Positions 35,739-47,475 of a stretch of DNA of 64,000 nt are shown here, one piece after another. Source of the stretch: Holacanthus passer (taxonomy: Eukaryota > Chordata > Actinopteri > Pomacanthidae); the NCBI GenBank assembly GCA_025331565.1, contig JAFREQ010000014.1, positions 6,218,501 to 6,282,500 of the forward strand, given 5' to 3'. The position numbers and the translations under genes were made by a program. The stretch's first letter is position 1. Each line of letters begins with the position of its first letter. The notes below the pieces were generated by a model. The model worked only from the letters and a program-made list of their open reading frames with translations, was not told the DNA's origin and made no database searches.

Positions 35739-38700
35739 TTAAAGCTGTGTGTTCTTATCTTTTATTGTCTGGTGACAGATGCCTCCCAAGGTCTTGAACT
35801 TTGGCCCCAAATTATCCAGAAACTTCAAATCGTCTCCCACGTTGCTGAGAGACAGCTGATCCAGTGACTGGCATTTGCTGCCCTGTCCCTCGTAGGCATA
35901 CTCGTAGGGTTGGTACCCTGGGAAGTCTAGATGGTTTCCATCAATCATGTACAGTCTCTGTGGGGTTGAGGAGTCAGAAAAAGATTTCTGGGTCATTTTG
36001 TCCAAAACAGGTCATATCAAAAAAACACATTCAGTCCAGATGTATGATGTTAAACTTATCCCACTTAACTACTTCTTTCATTGCTTCAAGCAGAGGCTTT
36101 ATAGGGATTGTTTTCATCCATGTTATGTATATGAGCATTACAGAAGTTTAATTAAATCCCACTCACTATATCAGGATTGTGGCCTGTCCACCATTGTGCA
36201 AAGCTTATTGAATTTGATCATCAGTAAAATGGCTGCATTTGGTAAATTTGCCTCTAATTCACCAGTTCAAACATGCAAACACATCGATGGTGGCGAGCTA
36301 TGCAACTTTACAGATGTGACACAAACTCTCTTACCCTGTCGATGTGATCTGCGAGGTGTTGATTCGACCGCAGGCTGAGAGAGTGGTTGTACCTTGATGA
36401 GCTTCCCTGTTCACAGAGAGGAGGATTGTGAGCTCTTGCAGTCATAATTTAATGTAAATGTATGGGCTTCCCACTGCCTCATTAACGTACTGTATATGCA
36501 TTAGACATACAGTGCAATCAAAAAACCTGCTTATTAAAACATGCAAATTCAGTGACGAGCACGACTTACCTGGTAGCCGTTGATCCTGCTTGCATTCCAT
36601 GAAGAGTACTGAAATTTAGAAAATTGACAATTTCAGTCTTTACTGTCCTCACTTGACCTCATCTGAGAATGTCTGTAACTTGTAAGTTTTTGTTTTAAAT
36701 TAAATTAGAAACCCCTCACAGTATAATGCAATAAAATTCAACAGAAATGCGAATGATGTGTGTGTGCAAGTTTAAGTGTGTGTTTATGTGAATGAATCCA
36801 CGTCTGTTATAGCTCTGAAATTGCTGCATTGCGGATGTGCAAGAAAATAACAAGACAATAAAATTAATATCAAAAATATACATAAAAATAGACAATTATT
36901 AGATGCATGCTAGATTTTTTTACTTCAAGGACATACCATAAAGGATTTAATGTGAGACGTTCTTTTTTAAATCTGTCTTTCTGTAAAGGACTTAAGGAAA
37001 AGCTAATGATTTCTTTGAAACGGTTTTTGAGAACTCATGTTAAGTCATAGACAGAAAAAAAACAAAACACATACACACACAAGCTAACAAATGGGACCAG
37101 ACAAACATGCTAATTATAGTAATTAAATGTGTTTGTGCAATGCAGACTATAGAAAACAGGTGTTGCTCATAGCGTAGCATTAAAATCCAGCTTGTGGCAC
37201 CCCCTGCTGGATTTAAGCTGGCAGTGTCGGACTCTCTACAAAACACACCTATCAGAGCAATGGCTCATACAGCTGCCATGTAATCGCATTTAGTAAAAAT
37301 GGAGACATCAAACACTCATAGATGTTTTAGTGATCAATTAAGGCAATGGACGATTAATACATACACATACCAGCACTATATGTCCTGCTTGTTTGCAAAG
37401 TCGTTCTATATGTATATATGTGTTATTACAACTTTTACTGTTTTTAACAACTGTGTGTCCTTTTCCAATCTTTACACTGAATGCCCTGATTCATGTTTTT
37501 GTCTAAGAAGCCCTTTGAACACCTTGGCCAGGGACGACAGATGAACAAAGAAATATGCGTTTTTAATTTGCACTGTCCCTTCCTGAATATGCTAATCTAA
37601 AAAAAAAAAAGAGGCAGCTATTGTCATCACAGCTGTAGTCACTCACCATGGACTGGCCTCTTTGGCTTCTGAAAGTGTCTTTTTGCCGCTGCATGCCCAT
37701 TGTGTTCATGTTGGAGTTAAACTGCAGGGGAAGCACAGTCAGGTTAAATGATGGTGGAGGAGTGTTGCAGAGGACAGCAACAGAGCCGCCTATTACCAGC
37801 TACAGATTTGGAGGTCATAGCTGCACGCATCACAAGACACTGCAAGTTGAGTTATTATTTGGAAATCATTACATTAACCAGTTCCGCTGCCGGAAACTTT
37901 CCTCTGAATCATCGCACTTGTATTATCTTGTGGAATTACAAACACTCAAAGGAGACTATTTGAACACTTGTTACTCACCGTGGTGAACCTTGAGCTGTTG
38001 TATGTATCCATGTCCTGGGCCATTACTGGAGCCATCTGAGACATCTAATTGAGCAAAAGAGATTAATAAAGCAAACTTAGAAGCAGAGCCCAGTAAAAAT
38101 GTCATTATTATTCGTAGTAGTAATATTCTTGTCTATGGCATTATCCAAAGCCTTTCATCGAATGTTTGAAAAAAGCAGTGCACTCAGAAGATCAAGTTCT
38201 GGAAAATAAAACTTGTACGTTCATGAATTATATCCAGTAACTCTTAAAACTGAAGGTTCACTACTACACACTGCGCATAACATTCAATCAATTCGTCTAC
38301 CATTAATCCCACATTCAAAGGCTACTATCGTGCTTTGGAATCGACTGCGGTAAATGTGATCAGTACATCCAAAATAGATTGAGCAATCTTTCTTTGCAGG
38401 TACTCCAGCCAATTCAGGATGTTTTTGTATTTTGCTACGCAAGTTCACCCTGTCAGCTGCTTGATTTATAATATGATAAATGACATGAAATCTTAAACTC
38501 AGTCTTATGACACATTCAGGTTCACTTCACTTCAGGTGGATGGACAAATGTAAGTAACAAAGCAGCTGGATTATAGCTGTCACTAATTTTTCAGCAGGAT
38601 TAAAAACTATATTTTCTAAAACGCAGACTGTTTACTTTATTTAACTGCTCTGGGGACTGAGAGGCTGAGGTGGGAGCGGTGGCTTACCTGCACGTTGCCC

Positions 38701-41700
38701 TGTTTCAGGCCGTCTGACACAGTCACATTGTTTACAGGCGTCAGTAGCTGAGTGGGCTCAGCCTGGCAGAGAAGAGAGAAAAAAAGAATAAGTAGGGTAG
38801 ACCCCCCCAAAAATGGATAACACACAGTGATTGGTGGAGCGTCATGGCGTCACTGTCTTACTCTCTCTACTTTGCACGCACAACACAACCACACACCTTG
38901 CATTCGGAGCCCCCTCCTTCTTGGTTGTACTTGATGAGGGTCTGGTTGCCCTCATCCTGCAACATGGGGATGTGCTTGAAGTTCTTCTCTCCACACTGAC
39001 ACGCAAAGATGAGCAGCAGTACTGCAGACGCACATCGAAACAACTCTGAGAACCAAGTGTACATGTTGCATTTTCCACAAACTTCCATGTAATTGCTATG
39101 GGCAATGGTGGCCTGATTCGGAGAAGGTTCCTTAACCGGTTAGATGAAGCTGGGTGGGGAAAGTGAGAGAGCAATGTTTGCTCCTCCCTCGTTACCAACA
39201 CTGAGATGCCCATGAGCAAAGGTCTTTAACTCCCAACTGCACCAGTGAAGCTGCTGCGTGGCTGACACATGAGACTGTGGTTGTACTGGGGAGCTTCCGG
39301 GTATGAATGTGTGCAAATATGTGACTATTGTTGGGAAGTTCTTGAAAAAGAGAGCCTTGCTCTCAGTGAAGTTTTTTAATTGATTGAAGTGAAAAGTCAT
39401 ATACAGGGGTGTAGTTACATGCATATGAGCACGGGAGTGAGACCAGCAAAAATTAAGTTATGGCATGTTTAAGGGCTACTTCAATCCACAAATGTTATTG
39501 AACCATTACAGACAAAATCATGAAGACAGAATTATTTTGATCTGACAGAGATCTAGCAATTATTGAAAATTTGTCTTATGATGGTTAAATCAAACTGATT
39601 GCTTTGTGTTCATATAATAAATTCTCACATTCCTCCCCCCTCTATTAGTTAAATGACTGATCTAAGTATGAGTATGTGAACAATTTCACCAGAGAAGTTT
39701 ATTTGAATCAAACTGACTAACTGACACTAAAGATTTTTAGGGTAGCTGCAGGTCTATCACGTATTAACTTTATGCTTTTGTAAATACTGACACTGTTGGC
39801 CATACTCACACAAAAATAGGAGGAGTCCTGCAAGGATAAGTCCGATGGCAGCCCCCCCAAGGTTGGTTGTGATTGGATCTTTGCCACGGCAAACATTTTC
39901 ATCTCTGCAGTCACACACCATCACTTCTATAGTATCAAGTCCAATCAGGTTCTGTTGGTCTCGAATCACCAGGGGCACTGAGTAGTTACCATAAGGAAGT
40001 GTCTTCAGGCTAACAAGCCCACCTTCCTGACCTGGTGAAGGATAAAAAGAGAGGTATGTTGTGGCACTTTGATTGGAACCATTGTGGTTTTAAGGTATTT
40101 AGGGTTTGCACATATGCACTAACCGAAGGCAGGCTGGAGTTTCCATTGTTGCTCCAGAGATTTATCATCCCCCCCGAGGGAGAAGGAGAAGGGCCCGCTA
40201 AAAGGATCGACGTCTGTGTCATTGGCAAGCACTGGGACTTTGTTAACCTTGTTTCCGCACATAATGACACCTTTGTTGACCAGATAAGGTCTATTGTCAT
40301 TGATATCTCCCAGATGGACCAGGACAGTGCATGTACCTGTGGCTGGAGGTGCACCTGGTTAACCCAAGCAAAGGAAAAAAAAACACCTCATTAATCCAGG
40401 TGTGTGTGGTGTGTAGGTGTGTTTGATTAGAATATACAGCAGAACTCCTTCATACCATCATCTATGGCACTGATGAGGATTTTGTAAGTGTTTGTGGTGG
40501 CATTAACAAAGGGTGATTCTCTGTCCATCTTCTTAGCCGATGTGATTTTTCCTGTATTTGGATCAATGGTCACCCAATCGGCTGGATCTTCTAACAGCTT
40601 ATACCTAATCATATGAGGAGTGAAAACACCAAATTAAAAGAAATAAAATGCTTTATTGTGTGCCACAATTAAAATGGACCTATGTGACAATTTCACACTT
40701 GAGGTCAGAGTCGAACTGAGAGAAGGCATGTATAACTTCTAGAATGGCTTTTTGTGTTTCCAAAATTTCCCTTAGCAAACAAAGGCAGGCTCTGACTGAA
40801 GCACTGCACAACTACAAGTTGTGCTACAAGTTTTATTGTATATAGTATGCCAGTAATATTCCATAAATTCATGTTATCCACGTATTCACATGTAGGGCCC
40901 AACCAAATTATCAGTAGTTCAGTATTAGCTTAAGGATATCTGCCGGCCAATACTGAACTTGCAGAACAAAATTCCAAATATGTGTTTGTACAACCCTGAT
41001 TTGAAAAAAGTTGGGATGTTGTGTAAAATGTAAATAAAAACATAATATATTTGCATTTTTGCATTTGCATGTCATTTGCCAATGAACCTGTTTACCTGTG
41101 GAATGATCCAAACAGGTATTTTTGGATCATTCCACAACTTTCCTAGTCTTTAGTTGCTCCTGTTGAAACTTGTTTGCCATCAAATTCAGAATAAGAATAT
41201 ATTTACAAAACTCAATAAGGTTTATGATCAAACATTAAATATATTGTCTTTGTACTGTTTTCAAATGAGTATATGTCAAAAACGATTACTGAATTATCAC
41301 ATAGTGATCACATAGAGTTGCAGCATTTTTTGGCATCAGAGTTGGAGTAATGTCGAAACAGTATCACCATTGCATAATTTGTTTACCAGACAGAACTAAC
41401 AATTTTAGTTTCCGTTTTAGTTAGTTTTTAGCTCATTACACATATTGGTCCTAATTATTTGATAACCAAATTTATAATAAATATTTTTTTCATGGTATAT
41501 GTTTATATTAAAAAACAAAAATCAGGCAATATCTCTAATGTTGCTATCAGTAACCACTTGAAAAAAAGACCCAGCATAGATCGGGCTCTATTCACAATGT
41601 GGCAATAGCCTCAGCAAGCACACAGCATGCAGACACCAACCTGATAGCGTGTATGTCGCTGTCGACATCATGAACCTCTGGAGTGAACAGCAACTTTCCG

Positions 41701-44310
41701 GGCTTCTGCTCTTCCTTCTGGTACACGTTAGCTGGATTAGTCTTAAACTCAGGTGGGTCATTGACATCAATCACTTTCATTGTGATGTTCACTGTGTCTT
41801 CGGGTGGGGGTTTGATTTTTGAACCACTTAAAGCATTATTGCATGTCCATATGTCTTCCTCATTCTTTACTCCAATCTGCAGCGTGGTATTAGTTGTCCT
41901 CTCAAAATCCTTTCCCTGATGGAGGAAGCACACAAGTTTAGGTCAGTACTGGTGCTACTGCTATATATGATAAGTCTGTTGGACTCTTAGCTTGTCCCAA
42001 AGTAAATGAATGAAGATCCCATTAACGTGAGCAAAGCAGAATTACCTTGATGACACTCAGAATACCCTCATTAGTTTTGGGGTCAGTTTCAAGTTTGTAG
42101 TTTCCGTCCTCATTTCCTGAAACGAAGTAGTACACGGCACGCCAACCAGGAGTGTTCGGAGTGTCTTTGTCATCTACCGCAACTCTCAAAACATCATATT
42201 GGATGGTTGATTCATTCACCACACCTTGGTACTGGACAGGCACAACAGTTTCACCATTAACATCACACATCACTCTAAATAGCAACTTTAATAATAGTAA
42301 TAATAATGAAAAAAATCTGTGCCTGTTTGCTCTTGAACGTCGGGAGATGGGTGTTCGTGTCAACAATATTGAGATTAACAACAGCAGTGGAGGAAAGGCT
42401 TGGAACTCCATGATCTTTGGCTTGAAGGATAAGTTTATACTTGTTTGCTTTCTGAAACATACAAAAAGACGATATTTTAGATATTGTATTCACAAATCAG
42501 CATGTGTCTCCATGTACATGCAGCTGCCCACTGACGTAGGCACAGTAAGTCACAGGGTCTCACATCGTAGTCCAGACATCCTTCAAGGTTGAGTCGGGAC
42601 ATTCTGCTATTGATCCACGATATGCCGATCTTGGGCTCTTTCGGCTCCTGTGACATCACACTGATGGTGACTTGAGAGTTAGATGTGTTCTCCTGATCAA
42701 TGTCACTGTACTGCAGCAGCACTGGCAAGTAACCTTCGAGAAAGGAACAGGAGAAAAGGGAGGGTGAATTTGTTATATAAAAGCAGGAAGTAGGGAGAAA
42801 AGGCACACGGTATGACAACAGGTGACAAGATGAAAGATGCAGCCCAGGTCTGAAACGATTAACCCTCTACACTTCATGAGAACTCCCCTATAGCCTTATC
42901 ACTGTTGGTTTTATTTATTTGATGTGTGCTACTCAGTTACTGCAGGCAGAAAATATTTATTCTCTATGAGTCATTCAGGTAAGTGTACTCACCCTCTGGC
43001 GTATTTTCCTTCACATTTTCGGTTATTACAGGTTCTAAAAATTTAGGCGCATTGTCGTTGATGTCCTTTATTTCGACATCAAAAGAAAGTTCCTTGTCCA
43101 GTTCTTTACCACTTTTCCTGTCAAAGATTTCAAACTTGATCTGTGGATAAAGGTAAGAATTTAAGCTGTGAATTTATTTCCAATGGTAAAAAATGTATAT
43201 AAAGTGTATTTATCATCAGAGGGATCCAGTATTAGCTCACATGGAAGGGTTTGTCGTACTTCTCTCTGTCAATGGGTCCTCTGGCAAAGACCACGCCATT
43301 GTCTGGATTGATGCCGATCAAGCCAATCGGATCTTGATCCACACCCGTCCCGCTTATACGGAACTCGTGGTGGCTCCCCGACATGTTATTAAACATCTGG
43401 CGTCAAGACACAAACCACAGAGTTATTATTGTTAAACCAGTATATTAAGCTGCCACAGTTATTGTTGGTTTCATTTCCAAATTGATGTCTTCACCTGCGA
43501 AATGTTTTTGGGGTATGGTCCAGGAGCTTCCTCTCTTAATTCGATCGTCGACAAAACCCATCTTCTTTTGTTACGCACTAAAACCCTCTGTTAAATCCAG
43601 AATGGAAATCAAATCAATCATTTCTGCTAGAAGCAAACATTTTGGCAGTTTTCTTTACAACATGACATGAAAGCCTTACCTGTTTGGACCTCCTACGATG
43701 GCCATTGTGAAACTCTGCCAGGGCTATTAATGTAACCTACAACAACAGAGAAACTGAATGAATGATCATTTTCACCTTCACATGTTTGGGCAACTTAAGA
43801 GTTTCCAAATTATATAATCTGCGTGTCTAGACTGTGGGAGGAAGACAGAGCATCTAACCAATTTCTCTTAATTTGCCCTAGAGCAGGAGCGCTATGAGGA
43901 GAGTGCATCAGAGTGATTAAAAGCACTGAGAAGATAACACCAATTTAGATTTTTTATGAGATCTTGATAAAATCAGTTTTTAAATTTAATAATCCCAATT
44001 ATGGCAATTATGAAAAAACATCTAACACAACTTCAATCAGCAGCAAAGCATGTGGGTCACTCCACCTATTATTTTTTATACCTTTATTAGACAGCAATAG
44101 TGGAGAGATCACAGGAAACGAGCGCGAGAAAAAGATGAACAAGACCTTGTAACCGAATAGAGTAGCAGCAACTACATGTTCTGTGCGTGTAAACATTCTC
44201 TGTCTCGATTTCCAAGTTTACGAGTAATGGAAAGAAACAACCCTCAACCCAATACATAGATGATTAAGAATTTGCATGCCTACCAGCAGAAGCAGGGAAA
44301 GGGTCCTCAT
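35739..44310 (-). CDS. cdh26: Cadherin-26-like protein, right tandem copy (19 exons)
   Basis: Adhesion receptor linked to catenins. Exons: 44310-44284, 43736-43680, 43587-43495, 43396-43241, 43140-42993, 42733-42564, 42451-42323, 42231-42046, 41915-41641, 40604-40456, 40354-40124, 40031-39810, 39021-38897, 38762-38688, 38044-37979, 37721-37647, 36608-36570, 36406-36335, 35957-35739. Phases agree; 837 residues, near the ~830-850 of human CDH26. Leader MRTLSLLLL+VTLIALAEF; furin-type RNKR exposes Arg-Trp, then [18 protein letters not shown], like human CDH26. Cadherin repeats have linkers [19 protein letters not shown] and [10 protein letters not shown]. The helix ([20 protein letters not shown]) is at about 596-622. 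Tail: YNQEGGGSE resembles the juxtamembrane p120-binding core; the end has [20 protein letters not shown] and [18 protein letters not shown], typical of the beta-catenin-binding region. One intron (42322-42232) uses a GC donor. Confidence 0.9.
37194..37210 (-). promoter_or_regulatory. CTCF-like motif, reverse orientation
   Basis: On the minus strand CCAGCAGGGGGTGCCAC matches the CTCF core. It lies in an intron of the right cadherin gene and points towards the forward motifs at 17653-22186. Confidence 0.4.
40985..41300. mobile_element. Truncated teleost non-autonomous DNA element in cadherin intron
   Basis: TTTGTACAACCCTGATTTGA followed by AAAAAGTTGGGATGTTGTGT and AAAATGTAAATAAAAACA is the recognisable terminus of a very common fish repeat. 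The body continues with the CATTCCACAACTTTCC and CATTAAATATATTGTCTTTG blocks. The expected matching inverted terminus on the right is missing, so the copy is truncated. Confidence 0.6.
44070..44165 (-). repeat. SINE 3'-end relic
   Basis: TTTTATACCTTTATTAGACAG with GAGAGATCACAGGAAACGAG reads, on the minus strand, as the tail of a tRNA-derived fish SINE (CATTTCCTGTCATCTCT... AATAAAGG pattern), the same family as the plus-strand copy near 54381. Confidence 0.4.
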
Positions 44311-44934
44311 CTTGGTCCGCTCTGTTTGATATCCGTTGTGGGAGTACTCCAAAAGACTGAAAGAACTTGAATAAAGAGTGCGCAGAAGACAGCCCACAAT
44401 GCCTGCAGGCGACAGGTTGGCTGACTTTGCAGTCAAAGAGCTGTTTGTTTCATCCGCGCAGGTCTGTGTTAATTATGGCGTTTGGTCACACAGCTCGTAT
44501 GCAGGACAGGACAATTGTTACTGCTTTTTTTTGTACTCTTTGCTGTTTATTTGCTTATAAATCCAAATGTGTTTTGTGAGATTACACAGAAATGTTGACT
44601 TTTTTATTAGGCCTTCTCACTGCGCTGGGAAACAGGGCTTGGCTCAGGTGTACACCCCTCCCACCCTATAGCTCAGGTTACAATGTCTTATTTATGGCTG
44701 GTCTACATCACCAGCAGAGTTAACTCAATTCAATAGGTCCTGTAAGTATTAGATAAGTGACTGAAATGACATTTTAATCCAACTGGTATAGTGTACTGAC
44801 ACATTAAATCAGCCGTCAGTCATGCACATTCAGTAGATTTTGTCCTATTCCACATACTCCCATATACACTATGCACAGGATACAGGAACCGTTTGGCTCT
44901 AGATTTGTCTGTATTTTACTGTTATGCTGTCTTT

Positions 44935-45425
44935 GTCACAGTTGATAGGTAGCAGGAGTACAGAGAAAGGACTCAAATGCAGACTATTGCAGCAGATCTG
45001 GTGCAGTTCAGTGATTTCATTTCATAAGCTGAGGCGCATAGGTTTACGGAGCAAGTGAGGTGGCAATCTAATAAAAAGCCGGAACAGGAATGCAAAGTCC
45101 AATAAATCAACAAAAGGTCAAACACACAGGCAGAAACAGATTCCACATACAAGTCTCATGGTAAGAGAAAAACAGATACAAGCACAGAGGCTGAAAAGCC
45201 AAGACATGAAGCACATTTCAAAAACAAAGGAAATAAATTGGTACATGGGGATATGGTTGATTAGGGAATGTGGTGCAGGTGAGGAGTGGGCGGAGAAGGC
45301 CAGGCAAATGGAGGACTGATGAGGAGTGGGAACAGGTATGGGAAATGGGGAAAGAGGGAATGTCCGAGGGCAGGTCTGCGGGGCAGAAGAAAACAGGACC
45401 TGGGAGGAGTGACAATGTGACAGTC
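44935..45425. repeat. Probable interspersed repeat
   Basis: Starts near TTTGTCACAG and ends near AATGTGACAG. The interior AAGGACTCAAATGCAGACTA and GGTGAGGAGTGGGCGGAGA is of a kind I associate with fish retroelement termini. No coding region; limits are approximate. Confidence 0.35.
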
Positions 45426-47217
45426 TTCATGACACATCACATACAACCAACTGACTCAAAGGATTATCTTATTACTGAAACTATCTAATCCTCTAAGTAT
45501 GATTGCATTTCGCCAATGACAACTTTAATTGGCAGAGCCTTTATTTTGGAGGCTTTCGTGCGTGCAATGTCTTTCAGTGTGAGCACAGATGCTGCCAGAG
45601 ATCATAATACGAAGTTGTAGGTGCAACAGTTCCCATCTATTAAGACGTTGGCAAAGGACAATGACAGAGTACTTCAGTGTTCTTTAGAAGAGGCACACCC
45701 ATATTTGAAAAGGCTGAAATCTGATTAAAAATAAAGGTGGTTAGAGTTTGTACAAAAGAGTGAAGAGAGTGCAATATACAACATAACAAAATGAATTTCA
45801 CCTCCACCCATCGCTTTTGTTATGAATATATATGCCTATGCTCATATTATATGCTTGTTTTATTGTCAATGATTTATTTTCCGTAAACGTCAACGGCTTT
45901 ATGAGTTATTTTCTGACAATCTTAGAAACTGACCCCATATATTTTTTAATCTTTTACTGCAAATGGCACATATCATGTTTCTTTATTGCACATGTATTTT
46001 TTGTGTGTTGCATGTCTGTAACAAAACATTTTTCAAAATATATGTTTTTTAACAGTATTAAATTATGGTGAAATATTTAAAAAAGCAATGCCCTAAAGGA
46101 GAGGTTCCAACTGAAGCAGGTTTAAGCCATGTTCTGGTCTCACATATGAACTTTTGCTTTCTATACTTTCTTCTCTTTTTTGGTTTCTTTACGTTTGTTA
46201 GTCAGTAAAATGGGCAGATGTGTTGTGTCCCAGCAAAAAATTGTCTGACTCACTCACCCACCCCATTCCATTGGAAATGGTTTTGTTTTTAATGAGAAGA
46301 CAATTATATCTTTTTCTCTTTGTGAGCGTGCCAAAGAAGTTTCTTGATGCATATGGCTGAGTGGAACGAAACCTCAAAGGAAAAATTCATTTCTAATACA
46401 AATACTGCGCATTATTATTCATGTCCTTTACTAATCTCTAGTCAGGTTTTTTTATCCAGTTAGAATGAGATGTGTAGAAACTGCTTGGTCTTTTTTATTT
46501 TTTCCTTGCCCACAACGGGTCATGGAGGGGGTGTGTGCTGTTAGGCTGAAGGCAGGTACAACACACAGACAGACTCGTGTTCATGTTCTCAACGCCAGGT
46601 TGTTTGCAGTCTGAAGTAAGAAACCGGAGCCCCCAGAGGAAACTTATATGAACACGAGGATGCATACACAATGCTCACAGAAGCCAGGTCTTTCTTGTTG
46701 TGAGATTATTTCATTCTTTATGTATGCTGTGACGTTAAACATCATGATCTGCCCTGCGGCATGTTTGACAGTTGTACAGGTGGGGTTTCAGAAATATAGT
46801 ATGCAGAGGAAGTAAACTTGGAATCATTTGTAGTCTCATTGCAGTTCAAGTCCTCACATTGACGTGAGACATGTATACATAAATAAACTAGGCTCCTCTG
46901 TTATGATCTTAAAAATAATGACATGATATTCAAATCTGAATTTATTAGATTTGTTCTAGTCTTCTCAGACACAAGGCAAACCTGCTCTGCTAGTCAGTGT
47001 CTTGACAGTGTGGGAATATTATAACATTTTCTTTCATATCAACTGAACAGCTGTTGTGAAGAGACAGAACTAAAATGAACAGGAGAGCTCCTCCCTGTTG
47101 ATGTAACCTCAGGTCACCCTGAGATTCTTCTTGATTATCACACTATGCAACGTTTCCCACAGATTGTATGTGTGGTGGGGTGTGGTTGCATGACTTGTAT
47201 TTGAATTGTCTAGTAAT

Positions 47218-47475
47218 CAATAAATGACTGAAGGTCAAAGGTCACTGTCAACTCACAAGAGATGTTTTTGGCCATACCTCAAGAATTCATCTGCTCATTC
47301 TGACAACATTTCACACAAATGTAAAAATAAATGATAAAATGATGACAAGTGATGACATTTTATATTCAAAGGGTCAAAGGTCATCTTCTCTGTGACATGC
47401 AAAAACACTTTTCTGGACATTATTCAACACCATAAATGAACGGAAGGAGGGATTGTGACCATATTTCACAGTTGG
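47218..47475. repeat. Dispersed repeat carrying two GGTCA direct-repeat sites
   Basis: The phrases GGTCAAAGGTCACTGT, TTTTTGGCCATACCTCAAGA, AAAAACACTTTTCTGGACAT and GATTGTGACCATATTTCACA recur as one repeat family in fish genomes. AGGTCAAAGGTCA at 47232-47244 and GGGTCAAAGGTCA at 47371-47383 match the DR1 arrangement bound by RXR-PPAR and HNF4 type receptors. Confidence 0.5.

Noticed and set aside
35947..36378. A 143-codon plus-strand frame
   Set aside because: It overlaps the last two exons of the right cadherin gene in antisense and has no recognisable domain.
42152..42592. A 146-codon plus-strand frame
   Set aside because: Antisense to three consecutive phase-consistent cadherin exons; the coding signal is on the minus strand.
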